A stretch of 64,000 nucleotides of DNA. Origin: Chrysoporthe austroafricana. Its lineage: Eukaryota > Ascomycota > Sordariomycetes > Diaporthales > Cryphonectriaceae. Position 1 is the stretch's first letter, and each line of letters opens with the position of its first letter. A program made the translations under genes and the position numbers. Below the pieces are notes generated by a model. It searched no databases, was not told where the DNA came from, and saw only the letters and a list, made by a program, of their open reading frames with translations. Shown here one piece after another: positions 24,900 to 35,881 of this stretch. The stretch covers positions 868,001-932,000 of the forward strand of contig JYIP02000008.1 in assembly GCA_001051155.2 (NCBI GenBank), written 5' to 3'.

Positions 24900-27800
24900 A
24901 TGAATCTGGAGAAAAACACGTCGCCTTGTGAAAAAGACTCGGGCCTACACGATCGGGCAAACGGCGCCTTTTCTGCTGCCGAGACTGCGACCTGTCCACT
25001 GATAAGTCCATCGCTCACCTCGGTATCGTCCATCTCGCCTCCGGCTCCCTCAGTTTCACGTGTTCCACCGGCGTCCTGCAGTAGCCACGCACAGCCCTCC
25101 GACGACGCCCTCAGGCTCGCTACGCAGCTGGCCAAGCACCGCGGTCTGCAGCTTGGACAGTATGGTTTGACAGCTGCTACCGGTGTTTACGATCAGTCGG
25201 ATGTGGGCGCTGCCTCCTTGCCTGCAAGCGGCTCAACTCCAGAACCAGAGCCCTGGACTGTTCCCCGCGCCACCAGACCCGCACACGTCTGGAAGCCACC
25301 CGAGAGCACGGTGTTTGATTGTCCCAACCTAAAGCCTCGCCAGACGAAGCGATCTGCCAGCTCAGCAGGCAGGCTCGATACCGCCCTGCAGGCCCCGGCC
25401 AAAAGGCCACGCCTACTTCCGCCGGGCAGGATTGACCTCACGAACATCGTCCCCCGGAATTTTGAAGATTTAGCCCTGCCTGACGTCTCACCACTGTTCT
25501 TCTCCAGCTCACACGCACGACCACACATGACCAACCGCCCTCACAGCTTCACCAGTGCCGAGCCCGCAGCGGCGATGCTTAACCGGCTCCGAGAAGATCA
25601 AAATGTAGTCAGGACCGTCAAGCTCCCCAAGGGCGCTGTCAGCTCTGCAAGTTCTGCGAGAGGGCACGGCTTGAGCACGCCTGGCAGTGCGGCGGGGTCG
25701 GACAGTCATTCGTCTAAAAGTGGTGAAAATCGCCAATTGCCAGTGGAACTGCGGGATCTTCAGGGCCTGAGCGTGATTGACCTGCTAGAGGCGGACGAGA
25801 GACCATCGTTCATTATCGATATATCGAATCGCGCGAACTTCGACCACGACGGCCCGCTGAAGCTGCTCTTCGTGAACGCTTCGCTGAGGGCGTCTCGGGG
25901 TGTTTATGAGCTCATATCGCAGAGTCCGGGGAACAGCAGCGAGTTTTCGAGGTTCAAAGCATGGGTGGTAAGCTTTGTGAAGGATAACAGGTCCATGGAC
26001 GTGTCTCTGCCGTCGCTGTCATATGGGGGTATCAGTTGGACTTGTTCAACCTTGGCAAATCGCTTCCGGTTCGTCAGTGGCAATGCATCGGCTGTCTCGA
26101 TCACGCCAACATCGCCGGTCCCTCCGGCCCGGGCGAGTACGATCCAGGAACAGCGAGCCCGGGGGCCGACCCCCTCGCGGGACACGCCCGCGCCGGGCAG
26201 GGACAGGGCTCTCAGCGATCTGGATTACTTCGGCGATGCGGAACCTGGCCAAAGCTCCGCTGCTGGGCGTCGGGCCTTCTCAGAGCCGCGAGACTTGGGC
26301 GATCTGAGGCCGGACACACCCGTGGTACAGAGCGATGAAGAACACATACCAGATCCGGCCGCTGATGCAGACCTCATGCAAACCTTCGACTGGACGAGGA
26401 TTGAGGATATCAGTAGTATGTCGGGCTTCTAGTGTTTTCCCCTGTCTCCCAATGTCTTCTCCGTTTCTCTGCTTCTATGGTCCATTTGACGGCAATTAAC
26501 TTGACTACGTTTCTAGTACTGTCGCCTCATTTGCAATTTGCCCGATCTGTAAAATGGGAGGACACCCCCCTAGGTCCGATCGAAGATTGGCCAGCCGATC
26601 TGCGCACGATGTCGAATATGGTCATGGGAAGCCCGCATCCTGCTGCTATGTACTGGGGGCCTGAATACATTACCCTCTACAACGAAGCCTACCTGGACCT
26701 GGCTGGTCAGAAGCATCCGAAGCTCATGGGCCAGCCCTACACGGTGGCCTGGGCGGAAATCTGGGACGAGCTTAAGCCGGTTTTCGACGCTGCATGGAAT
26801 AGCGGACAAGCAACTATGAAGCACGATGACAGACTGTTCATGTCACGAAACGGCTTTCTCGAGGAGACTTTCTTCAACTGGTCTATTGTTCCTCTGGTCG
26901 GCGGGAATGGCTCCGTCGTCGCTCTCTATAACCCAGCTTTCGAGAATACTCGTAGAAAGGTTAACGAGCGGAGGATGTTCACGCTGCGTGAGGTCGGCGA
27001 GAGAACATCGTTGGCGCGAGATGTACAACAATTCTGGAAACAGGTCCACAAGGGTCTCGAGTATAATGAGTTCGATATTCCGTTCGCTCTGATATACTCC
27101 GTCGCAGATGACTCGGACAGCGATATGTCTTCGATGCATTCTGGCAGCGCTGCCAATCCTCCTCGGATTCAACTTGCGGGATCTCTTGGGGTACCCGCTG
27201 GCCACTTTTACAGCGAGATGCCATCCATCGATCTGAGAACAAGTGGCGACTGCTTTGCACCCTACATGAGGGCGTCCATGTCACAACCCTCGGTTCCGGT
27301 CGTTCTATCCAAGGACGACGGAACACTTCCGCAAAGTCTGATCGAGGGAATCGAGTGGAGAGGCTTCGGAGATCCGTCGAGAACCGTCGTTGTGTTCCCT
27401 GTTCACCCCACCACAGGAGAGGGCGTGGTTGGCTTCATCGTCCTCGGTGTCAATCCACGAAGGCCATACAACAATGACTACCGCCTATTCATTAACCTTC
27501 TTTCTCGACAACTAGCGACCTCGATGGCTTCAGTTGTACTTTTTGAAGAGGAGATCAGGCGTGGCCAGCAGGCGGCAAGGATCGCTGCGCTCGATCGCCA
27601 ACAACTCTCCCAGGAACTCCGTCTGCGAACACAAGAGGCCGTGGAGAGCGAATACAAATTCACTCGCATGGCGGAGTTTGCTCCTGTGGGTATCTTCATT
27701 GCTAACGCGCAGGGCGAGATTAACTTTTGCAACGACTCGTGGTGGGAAATCTCAAGACATCCTCGGACTATCGATTCGTCCGATTCCTGGATGGACAGTA

Positions 27801-29611
27801 TCTTGGCTGAAGATAGAGCGGCAGTCGAGGCAGCGTGGAAAAGACTTATCAAGGACAAGGTGTCCATCACTCTTGAGTTTCGCTTCAAGGCAGCCGGCGA
27901 GGCTAATGGCCATCCGATCGAGACTTGGGTCTTGATGAGTGCATATCCGGAAAAAGACACATCAGGGATGACGAAGGCCATATTTGGTTGTATCACGGAC
28001 ATCAGCCAACAGAAATGGGCAGAGGCCTTCCAGAAGCAGCGGAGGAAGGAGGCTTTGGAACTCAAACGCCAGCAGGAGAACTTCATCGATATGACCAGTC
28101 ACGAGATGCGGAATCCGCTCAGCGCTCTGTGCCAATGCGCGGACGAGATCATCGGCAGCATCACTGCGTACCGCAAGACGGAACTCGAACTGCCCCCGCG
28201 CCTTCGATCGACGCTAGAATCTTGTTACGAGGCTGCGAATACCATCTCCTTGTGTGCAAACCACCAGAAGAAGATTATCAATGACGTTTTGACTCTGTCG
28301 AGGCTCGATTCCCGAATGCTCGAGGTGACTCCTACGGTCACGAAACCAGTGGAGGTGATCGAGACGGGCTTCAAGATGTTCGAAGCGGAATTGGTTTCTA
28401 ACAACATCAAGGCCGAGTTCCGCATCGATCAGTCCTACTTTGACATGGGCATTACCCTGGCAAGACTTGATCCCGCACGCCTACAACAGGTTCTCATCAA
28501 CCTCCTCACCAACGCGATCAAATTCACCCAAAAACAAGAACAGCGGTCGATCGTGGTCACTCTTGGAGCATCAAAGGACGTCTCCCAAGCACCGGTTGCG
28601 GGGGTTGAATTCTTCCGGGGCGATGCAGAGCCAGGGGAGGACATTACAGACAAGGCCGAATGGGGCGTTGGAGAAAAATTCAATCTCCACCTCTCCGTGT
28701 CAGATACTGGCCCGGGCCTCACCGACGAAGAACGAGCCATGCTGTTCCAGCGGTTCAGGCAGACATCACCACGGACCCATGTCGAATACGGTGGCTCGGG
28801 CCTAGGGCTGTTCATTTCACGCATGCTCACAGAGCTTCAAGGCGGCCAGATTGGGGTGCTCTCACAGAAAGGTACCGGGAGTACTTTTGCCTTTTACATC
28901 AAGTGCCGGAAGTGTGTGGAGCCCCAAATTGTCAGTTCGCCAGTGCGCAAAGAAAGCCTAGACCCACCTATGTTCCTTCCAGTGATTGACCCGGCCACTA
29001 TCGACGTGCTTGTGGTCGAGGACAACGAGGTCAACCAGAAGGTTCTCGGCCGTCTCTTGAAGAGGTACGGTTTCAAGGCACACCTAGCCAACCATGGTGG
29101 CGAGGCCATCGAAAAGCTTCAGAAATCGAGACACTGGGATCACCAGGCTGCCGCCGCCAAGGGGATCGATTCCATCGTGCCTGACGAGAACGAGGTCATT
29201 AACGTGTCTATAATCCTGATGGATCTTGAAATGCCTGTTATGGATGGTATGACGTGTGCGCGGAGGATCAGAGAGCTGGAGAAACAAGGTGTGATCATGG
29301 CGCGTCTTCCGATCATTGCTGTCACGGCGTACGTAAGGCCCGAGCAGATCGGGGATGCCAGAGCCTCTGGAATGGTATGTTCAAGTTCCTGGCGCTCATA
29401 CAAAGAGCTCCAAGCAAAGAACCGAATAAGCCGCTAAATCTGTTTGCAATAGGATGACATTGTGTCGAAACCCTTCCGCGCGCCCGAGCTGACACCGAAG
29501 ATCACGAACCTACTCTTAAATCCACCCACCGGGGATACACCAGTTGCCTCGCCGATGTCTTTAGCATCTCCGGCTTCTGACCAAGCAGCATCATTTCCAT
29601 TCTCCAAGTAA
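24900..29611 (+). CDS. Fungal hybrid sensor histidine kinase (PAS/HisKA/HATPase/REC)
   Basis: Two long frames form one gene. Exons are 24900-26415, 26517-29374 and 29453-29611, giving 1510 residues. Intron 1 (GTATGT/TCTAG) joins EDIS-I to LSPHLQF in phase. Intron 2 (GTATGT/ATAG) splits the receiver domain. Order: a Ser/Pro-rich N-terminus; a PAS-like segment at about 290-345; a PAS-type module from about 516 (WEDTPLGPIEDWP); a GAF-like region at about 640-870; PAS at about 886-1005; HisKA with MTSHEMRNP (His about 1034); HATPase with the N box (LINLLTNAIKFT) and G boxes (SDTGPGL, GGSGLGLF); and a receiver at about 1334-1490 with VVEDNEVNQ, phospho-acceptor Asp in LMDLEMPVMDG (about 1407) and SKPF. 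It lacks membrane spans and probably senses an intracellular signal, passing phosphate via Ypd1-like HPt to response regulators. All catalytic residues seen are intact. The exact fungal HHK class is not assigned. Confidence 0.92.
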
Positions 29612-30859
29612 GGCGTGGTTGAGCCACGAGTGAGGAGCCATGGCCGAGCGGTCCAACTGGTTCTGGACTTAGAAGAGAGAAGGGCGGCATATAGATGTGT
29701 TCTTGACGGCGCGACGATTTCTTCGCATGATGCATTCGAGAGGCCCCTGCCATAGTTATATGAGTGAGAACTTTACAACATAGCTTGGAGTTGGAGGAAG
29801 CATCTTGTGTTTCTGGGCGTTACTAGAATAGGCCGAAAAAATACGCGGAACGGTACGGTGGGCATGGGGGTACATGTTGCAATGGAATATGGGCGGGATA
29901 TACTCTTTTGGGAGTCCGGTGCCATACACCTTTGGATAGCTTGTCCTGCGGTGGCTGACGTGGGTTTTAGTAGTTCTCATCATATCGATACCCATATGGA
30001 TAACATACTTTTTCAGAATTCGCAGAGGCGAAGGCGAATACCACACCTACATCAATATTTGATCTCTCTCGTAGTATATACCGGGTACGGGGATTATAGA
30101 AGTCTACTATACGGTAGCTTATTTAACCTTTTTCTTTGAAGTATCGACCTTGTTCTTTAAGCTAATTTGCTCTTATGCCTACTTGCAGTGTATATCATGC
30201 CTTCAATTCCATTTAATACTGGTTTTCGGGCCAAGGTAGCTATCGAGTTCAAAACGACACGAGGTTGAGCGGTCCTCGATAGCTTCTCTGTTCCACCGCC
30301 AAATACCTATTAACTACTAAGTTTCCTAAGCTAAATCGAGCAAGTCTCTTCTACGCATCCTCTGAAGGTAAGATCTAACTGGACCCAGCATTTGCTCGCC
30401 GATGACGATATCGACCGCATCGTCGATTCTCGATCCTACTACCATGTTTTGAAAGATAACAATTAGAATGAAGTGACCCTTTTTATCTCTCATTCTACGC
30501 CTATCTTCCCTTCTTCTTCTTCTCTCTTTTTTAGAAAAAGGAAAGGGAAGGGAAGGTGAAATGTGTATGCACCACATACGGGCGGAGCCCGTAGATCGAC
30601 AGCATCCTTGTGGCTCAAGTTGTATTGCGACCACCGTGCTGACAACAACACTACGCGCAGTTTCCGGCGGTGAAGCAAGTTAGCAAGAGCTAATCTAAAG
30701 AAATCTGTCCGTGAAATACGAAGGGCGACCTTCTAGTGCTCTAAGGAGATTTCAGACATCCATGATCACAAGATTCTTTCAAAGAAATCCGAAAGGGGAT
30801 GACAAATAATAACATTTGCTTTCAATTCAGCAGTAACGACTCGCCCAAGGCTGTCCTCC
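29612..30859. other. Tail-to-tail intergenic region
   Basis: 1.25 kb, AT-rich in parts (about 30060-30360), between the kinase and the dehydrogenase genes. A polypurine/polypyrimidine stretch lies at 30505-30560. No coding exon is supported. Confidence 0.5.
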
Positions 30860-32654
30860 CTAGCTTTGCAGAGGCTGGCTCATGCCGCCAAACGTGACCA
30901 TCTTCGTAACCTGTACCAACATGTTAGCACGAACTTGTATGTCCGAAAAGTGGTCTAGGCGTGCTTACCATATACTCCTCAACTCCATATTTCGACCCTT
31001 CCCGACCGAAACCAGACTCCTTGACACCGCCGAACGGCGCAGCCGGATCAGAGATCAAGCCCGTGTTGACGCCCACCATACCAACATCCAGCGCCTCCGC
31101 GACACGGTAGACCCTCTGCAGGTCCCGGGAAAAGAAGTACCCGGCCAGCCCCACAGGCGTCGAGTTCGCAATCTTAATGACCTCCTCCTCCGTCTCGAAC
31201 GGGAACAGGCCCGCCACGGGCCCGAACGTCTCCTCGCTCGCGATAGCCATGTCCTTCGTCAGCCCCGTGATGACCGTGGGCTGGTAGAAGTTGGGGCCCA
31301 GGTCAGGCAGCTTCTGGCCGCCGACGACCACCTTGCCGCCCTTGCCCTCGGCGTCGCGGACGTGCGAGTCGACCTTGTCGATCGCGCGGTCGTGGATGAG
31401 CGGGCCGTGCGTGGTGCCGTCGCTGAAGCCGTTGCCGACCTTGAAGGCCTTCACCTTGGCGGCGAAGGCGGTCGCGAAGGCATCGTAGATGCCCTTCTGC
31501 ACGAAGAGGCGGTTCGCGCAGACGCAGGTCTGGCCGGAGGACCGGAATTTGGAGGCAATGGCGCCGGCGACTGCGAAGGAGATTGTCAGTCTTCAATGGC
31601 TCCTGAAAACTTCTAAAGGAGCAGGGGGGATCCTACCGGCGGTGTCCAGATCAGCATCGTCAAAGACGATGAACGGGGCGTTTCCACCGAGTTCGAAAGA
31701 GAGCTTCTTCAGCGTGCTCGAGGACTGCTTCATGAGCAGCTTGCCAACGCCGGTGGACCCAGTAAACGAGACCTTGCGGACGATGGGGTTCGTTGTGAGC
31801 TCCATACCAACCTCTGGGGTGTTCTTCAGCGTGGTAATCACGTTGACCACGCCCTTGGGAATGCCAGCCCGATGAGCCAGTTCCGCCAAGGCCAAAGAGG
31901 TGAAAGGAGTCTCGCCAGGGGCCTTAACCACGGTTGTGCAGCCGACAGCCAGCGCGGGGCCGGCCTTCCGCGTGATCATGGCAGCAGGGAAGTTCCACGG
32001 CGTGACCAGCCCGCAGACACCCACAGGCTCCTTGATGGTCATGACACGGTTTCCAGGCACGGTCGCGGGGATGGTCTCGCCGTATATCCTGGGGGCCTCC
32101 TCGCTGAACCACTCAAAGAAATTGGCCGCGTAGGCGACCTCGCCCTTGGCGTCGGCCAGCGGCTTGCCGTTCTCCCAGGTGATCAGGGTCGCCAGGTCCT
32201 CAGCGTTCTCTTGCATGAGCTCGTACCACCGCCGCAGCAGCTTGGACCGCTGGCGGCCGGTCTGCGTGCGGAAGGAGGCGAAGGCGGCTTGCGCGGCCTC
32301 AATGGCCTTTGCCGTATCCTTGGCGTCGAACTCGGGGCAGGTCCCGACCAGCTCGCCGGTCGCGGGGTCGTGGACCTCGAAGGTCTGGCCCGAAGCAGCC
32401 TTCACCCACTCGCCATTGACGTAGCAGACGTCTGTCTTAAGAAGAGAGGGGTCTCTGAGCTGTTGATCCGTGTCAGCACATCCGTTAACGCCACAGGTCT
32501 CGCTCGCGAGAGCTGGCTGAGGTATACATACTCTTGGGGCCATAGTGGATGCCAGACGGTATGTTGGGGAGGATGAGAGCGTAGGTAGCGTGCTTCTCTG
32601 AAAACGGGCAAATCTGGGCGCGAGCCGGGAGGCAGACAGAAGGGACAGTGACAT
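30860..32654 (-). CDS. UGA2: Succinate-semialdehyde dehydrogenase, mitochondrial-type
   Basis: Exons are 32654-32532, 32459-31637, 31570-30969 and 30910-30860, giving 532 residues with consistent phases. Residues 1-41 are rich in Ser, Arg and Leu and lack acid, as in a mitochondrial presequence. The body is an aldehyde dehydrogenase with the SSADH signatures: [17 protein letters not shown], cofactor-binding FTGSTGVGK, the general-base Glu in FELGGNAPF, the catalytic Cys in [18 protein letters not shown], and [18 protein letters not shown] near the end. It oxidises succinate semialdehyde to succinate, the last step of GABA catabolism, with NAD(P). The final 16-residue exon [10 protein letters not shown] completes the typical C-terminus. 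Intron 1 is 72 bp, a multiple of three, and stop-free. Confidence 0.93.
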
Positions 32655-32709
32655 GTTGTAGCAAGAAGCTCCTACAGCGCCCACGGGACTGCGAGAAGCT
32701 AGTGGCGTA

Positions 32710-32717
32710 CTTATATA
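32710..32717 (-). promoter_or_regulatory. TATA-like box of the SSADH gene
   Basis: TATATAAG on the minus strand, 56 bp before the start codon at 32654. Spacing is short but compatible with a compact fungal promoter. Confidence 0.4.
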
Positions 32718-32966
32718 TTTATCGTAACTGAGGAGGCGAAGCGACGAGTGAGTCTGTGATAGGCTGTGAGAGGTCGATGGGCGACCGGGCCGGTGAATCA
32801 ATTACCCAACTGATGCTTGCTGGGGAACCTTTTCCGGAGAGGGTAGCGGAGCTCACGATCTCTTCCGAAGGCCGGCCCAGTGTGGGGCTCCTAGTGAGGG
32901 TTGTTGTCAAGATCTAAAAGAGAAAGCAGACGAAGTACAAGTCGAAGCAGTCTACAACTCGTTGGT

Positions 32967-33242
32967 ATGACGTCTAGATTGCAAACGTCCGCTCCTGGGA
33001 ACGTCACTCTGCAGCGCGTGTTGGAGAAATGGCCCAGGCTTCGTGGAGGGACGACGCTGGAGATAGCCTTGGAGCTGTTGGAGAAAAGCGAACGAGGTCT
33101 CCTTCAAGCCCTCAACAGTAACGTTCTGGCTCTCGACACCCTAGCTCGGTCGCGGCAGGGTCTCGCTGCTGTGACTGTCGGCGCGGGGTGGATGTCCCGC
33201 TACGATGGAGCCGAATCGTACGCTTCGGATCTACTTGCCTAA
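32967..33242 (+). CDS. Possible small protein of 91 residues, unrecognised
   Basis: An uninterrupted frame begins at ATG 32967 and ends at TAA 33242. Its composition is protein-like: helical, Leu- and Glu-rich (VLEKWPRLRG, LEIALELLEKSERG) with a hydrophobic end. No domain is recognised. It sits in the upstream region of the SSADH gene, on the opposite strand. It could be a real small gene, one exon of a larger one, or chance. Confidence 0.25.
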   Translation: MTSRLQTSAPGNVTLQRVLEKWPRLRGGTTLEIALELLEKSERGLLQALNSNVLALDTLARSRQGLAAVTVGAGWMSRYDGAESYASDLLA

Positions 33243-33752
33243 TAGATATAAGCGGGCATTCGTCTCGCCTAGAAGCAAAATCCGAAAACAAAAGTATCTA
33301 CGTGCTTACTCACCCACCTTGTTTCAAAGTTCACAGATCAAGTAGAGAAGTCGCTGTTACGGCTGTTGCCATTTTCGGGTCTGTTAACAGCGAGCGGCGC
33401 CGTCACTGCTAGATAACTCGGTACCTCTCATCGCCTGAGTCCCTCTAATCCTTAAGGAAGCTTGGCCCCTGTTATTATCTTCCTATCCGGAGGGCCTCCG
33501 TTACTGTTCCATGGGGACATCCGTGCGCGAGGTCGTGGAAGATATATATCTGAATCAGCAGCTATTGGAGAACGGTGCCATATTGCAGATGCCGAGCCGC
33601 ATCATCAATCAGGATGCCAGCTCTGGGGCACTAACGTCACCACCTGTGGGAGAGCCTAGCCTACCTTCGAGCACGTAACAAATGGAACAAACTTGTATGG
33701 ATAAAATTCAGTATCTCTCCCGAGCAGTAGAAAGAGTGAACTATGCTCATAT
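33243..33752. other. Intergenic, nothing recognised
   Basis: Mixed composition and short open frames only. Confidence 0.4.
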
Positions 33753-34964
33753 CTAAGGAAATATAGACAAAACGTCAGGGTTAGGGTCAGAATTCCTCAC
33801 ACCACCTTCAGCCCACGCAGGTTCCTTCCGAAGATAAACAGAATGCGCGATGCCTGCTTCCGCGCGTTTCGGCGGCGGCAAAACCCTCTGTCCCGGGCGG
33901 CACTTTGCCACCATGAGGTCCTCACCGTAGTCGCTACCTTCATCGCAAAATTGGTCATGAGGCCCGTAGAGGGAGACCGGAAACCTCAGACCACTGCCAA
34001 CACAAATGTTGCGGTGGTCGTCACGGAACCGGATGATGATGTCGAACAATTTCTCGAAAGACGGGTACGGCTGCATCCGAATTCTTACGAACCAACCCGG
34101 TCCATTGTGCAGGCTTTTCTAAATGACTATCAGGGCCGCTTCAAGACGAAACGATTAAACAATGCGGCCAAGAATACAAACACGACTACTACTGTTAGTG
34201 GCCCCCATTGCCTGATAGTATGATTATACTCCATTTTCGCTATCTCTCCCTCGTATGAACTTACCTTTGAGACAATAACGACTGGCAACGCTAACGGACC
34301 ACACACTGTACTATGAAAACACTTCCTCTCGCGTGGAATCCAATTCATGCCCCCAAACAAGTCAGTCATATTCATGACTTGCTTCCACCTGGATGGAAAG
34401 AAGCTTTGGCCGGATATCTGCATGCTTGACAAACAGCTTATAGCGTGAATGTCGTCCTGCCCGTCGAATTTTCTGCGTGTTATCTAGCAATCATCAACCA
34501 TAAAAGTGATCCGGCATTACTTGAAGGGAATCTTTCCATTATATTAGAGAAGAAAAAAAGAAAGAAAAGAACGCCATACGGAAAGTAGCATTTCAGAGTC
34601 ATCAATCTCTAATACAAATCAAGTATGGTACCTGCAATCAACACTCTGCACGTTATGAGGTCATCGAAGACCTACCGGACCGTGGTCCAGCCGCAGCGCC
34701 AGCATGATGGTCTCGCCTGCGCAATTGGTGGTGATCTCTACGCTAGCCCTCATGCCTTTATCATATTTCTTGAACCTGAACTTACTGTTTGTGCTGAACT
34801 CGTGTTGTGTACAAGGATCTAGGGCACGAGCCTATAATAGTAAAATGTCTTGAGTGTTCACTTCGTCTCAAGATAGCTTCACAATACTTCTGGCGCCGAA
34901 TAGGCGCAGGGAGAGAGATCAAGTATTTTTTACATACTATATTCCCGATAGTTGCAGGTTGAGG
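33753..34964 (-). CDS. Unrecognised multi-exon gene (5' end unresolved)
   Basis: Exons linked by splice signals and phase are visible on the minus strand. The last exon 34118-33753 (stop at 33753) carries SLYGPHDQFCDEG and a Pro/Arg-rich end. The one before, 34483-34265, carries MTDLFGGMNWIPRERKC and ends with AAG before GTAAGT. A short exon, 34742-34676, carries VEITTNCAGETIMLALRLDHGP. A probable further exon ends at 34786 and is open back to 34964 (KYLISLPAPIRRQKYCEAIL). The intron between the first two is 146 bp, the next 192 bp, and the last only 43 bp, so that junction is the weakest. Joined frames are open for over 250 codons, unlike the noise around them. The start codon was not found. 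I do not recognise a domain, and it could be a decaying accessory gene. Confidence 0.45.
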
Positions 34965-35881
34965 CTAGGCAGTAAGGAATGGTAGACAGTCAGCATTGTC
35001 CAAGTAGATTGGAACTAGAACCTCTTTTTCTAGCTAATCTCTATCAAAGCAAAGTACTTGAGAGTAGAGGAAAGTAACAAGTAAAACGCTGGTTGCAAAT
35101 AGGTCAATCAAGTAAATCATTGATAAAGTATATAAGATGCTAATATGGGTATGAAGCTTGCAGCTTGATGTTTCCATTGCGTTAGTACCGAGGACTCTAT
35201 TTTGTGCAGTCAGTCTCATGATTGCCTAGGCCTTTGCAGATGATGCTTCAGGTCCAGACGGACACCGCCGAAACTTGCCATTTAGGCCAAATATCGAGGG
35301 CTAGGACTGCTTTCTAGGAAAGAGGAAAGGACTGCCGCTTCTTGTGGAGCATGAGTTCTTCGGAGAGCAAATAAATATGCAAGACATTATCCTGACTTAT
35401 TTGAAAGCCCATCCAGAGTTCCATGACTAGTCAGGCAGTCAACCTAAAAAGATTGTCCTTAGTTACTAGGAGTAAGCTGAGCCTGAGCTCGTGAAACAAA
35501 CATGCTGCCTACAGGATTCCTGGGATCGATGATACATTTCGCATCAAGGTTGGTATTGCTGTGTCCAAGTGGCAGATGTGGAGAAGGCGAAGGTGATATC
35601 CCGGCTCACCAATACCATCCTCACTCACGAGCCTCCCGCCCAAGAGACTCGACAGGCCATTACCCGCCGATGCGGTTCTGCTATGTGCCCCGCCGCCATT
35701 ACCAGCTCTAGCACTCAAACCATATCGATTTCCGACAGCCGGACCAAGTCGAGAAGCGTAATGCCTCTATCGGTACATGAAGCGCCCAAGACAGCAATGG
35801 GGTTCCGCAAATGCTCCTTGGCCTTAACGATGTCCTGTCTGCCCAAGAGGTTTACCGAAGCTAATCCCATACCAATCGCAA
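34965..35881. other. AT-rich intergenic region
   Basis: Mostly AT-rich. A minus-strand frame just downstream of the NOD-like receptor stop (about 35733-35900, with LGRQDIVKAKEHL and GITLLDLVRLSEID) looks protein-like and may be receptor remnant. No intact gene is supported. Confidence 0.35.

Noticed and set aside
26432..29437. Separate kinase gene starting at 26432
   Set aside because: Its first 29 codons lie in the intron of the larger gene; the splice at 26416/26516 joins both frames in phase and restores a continuous protein.
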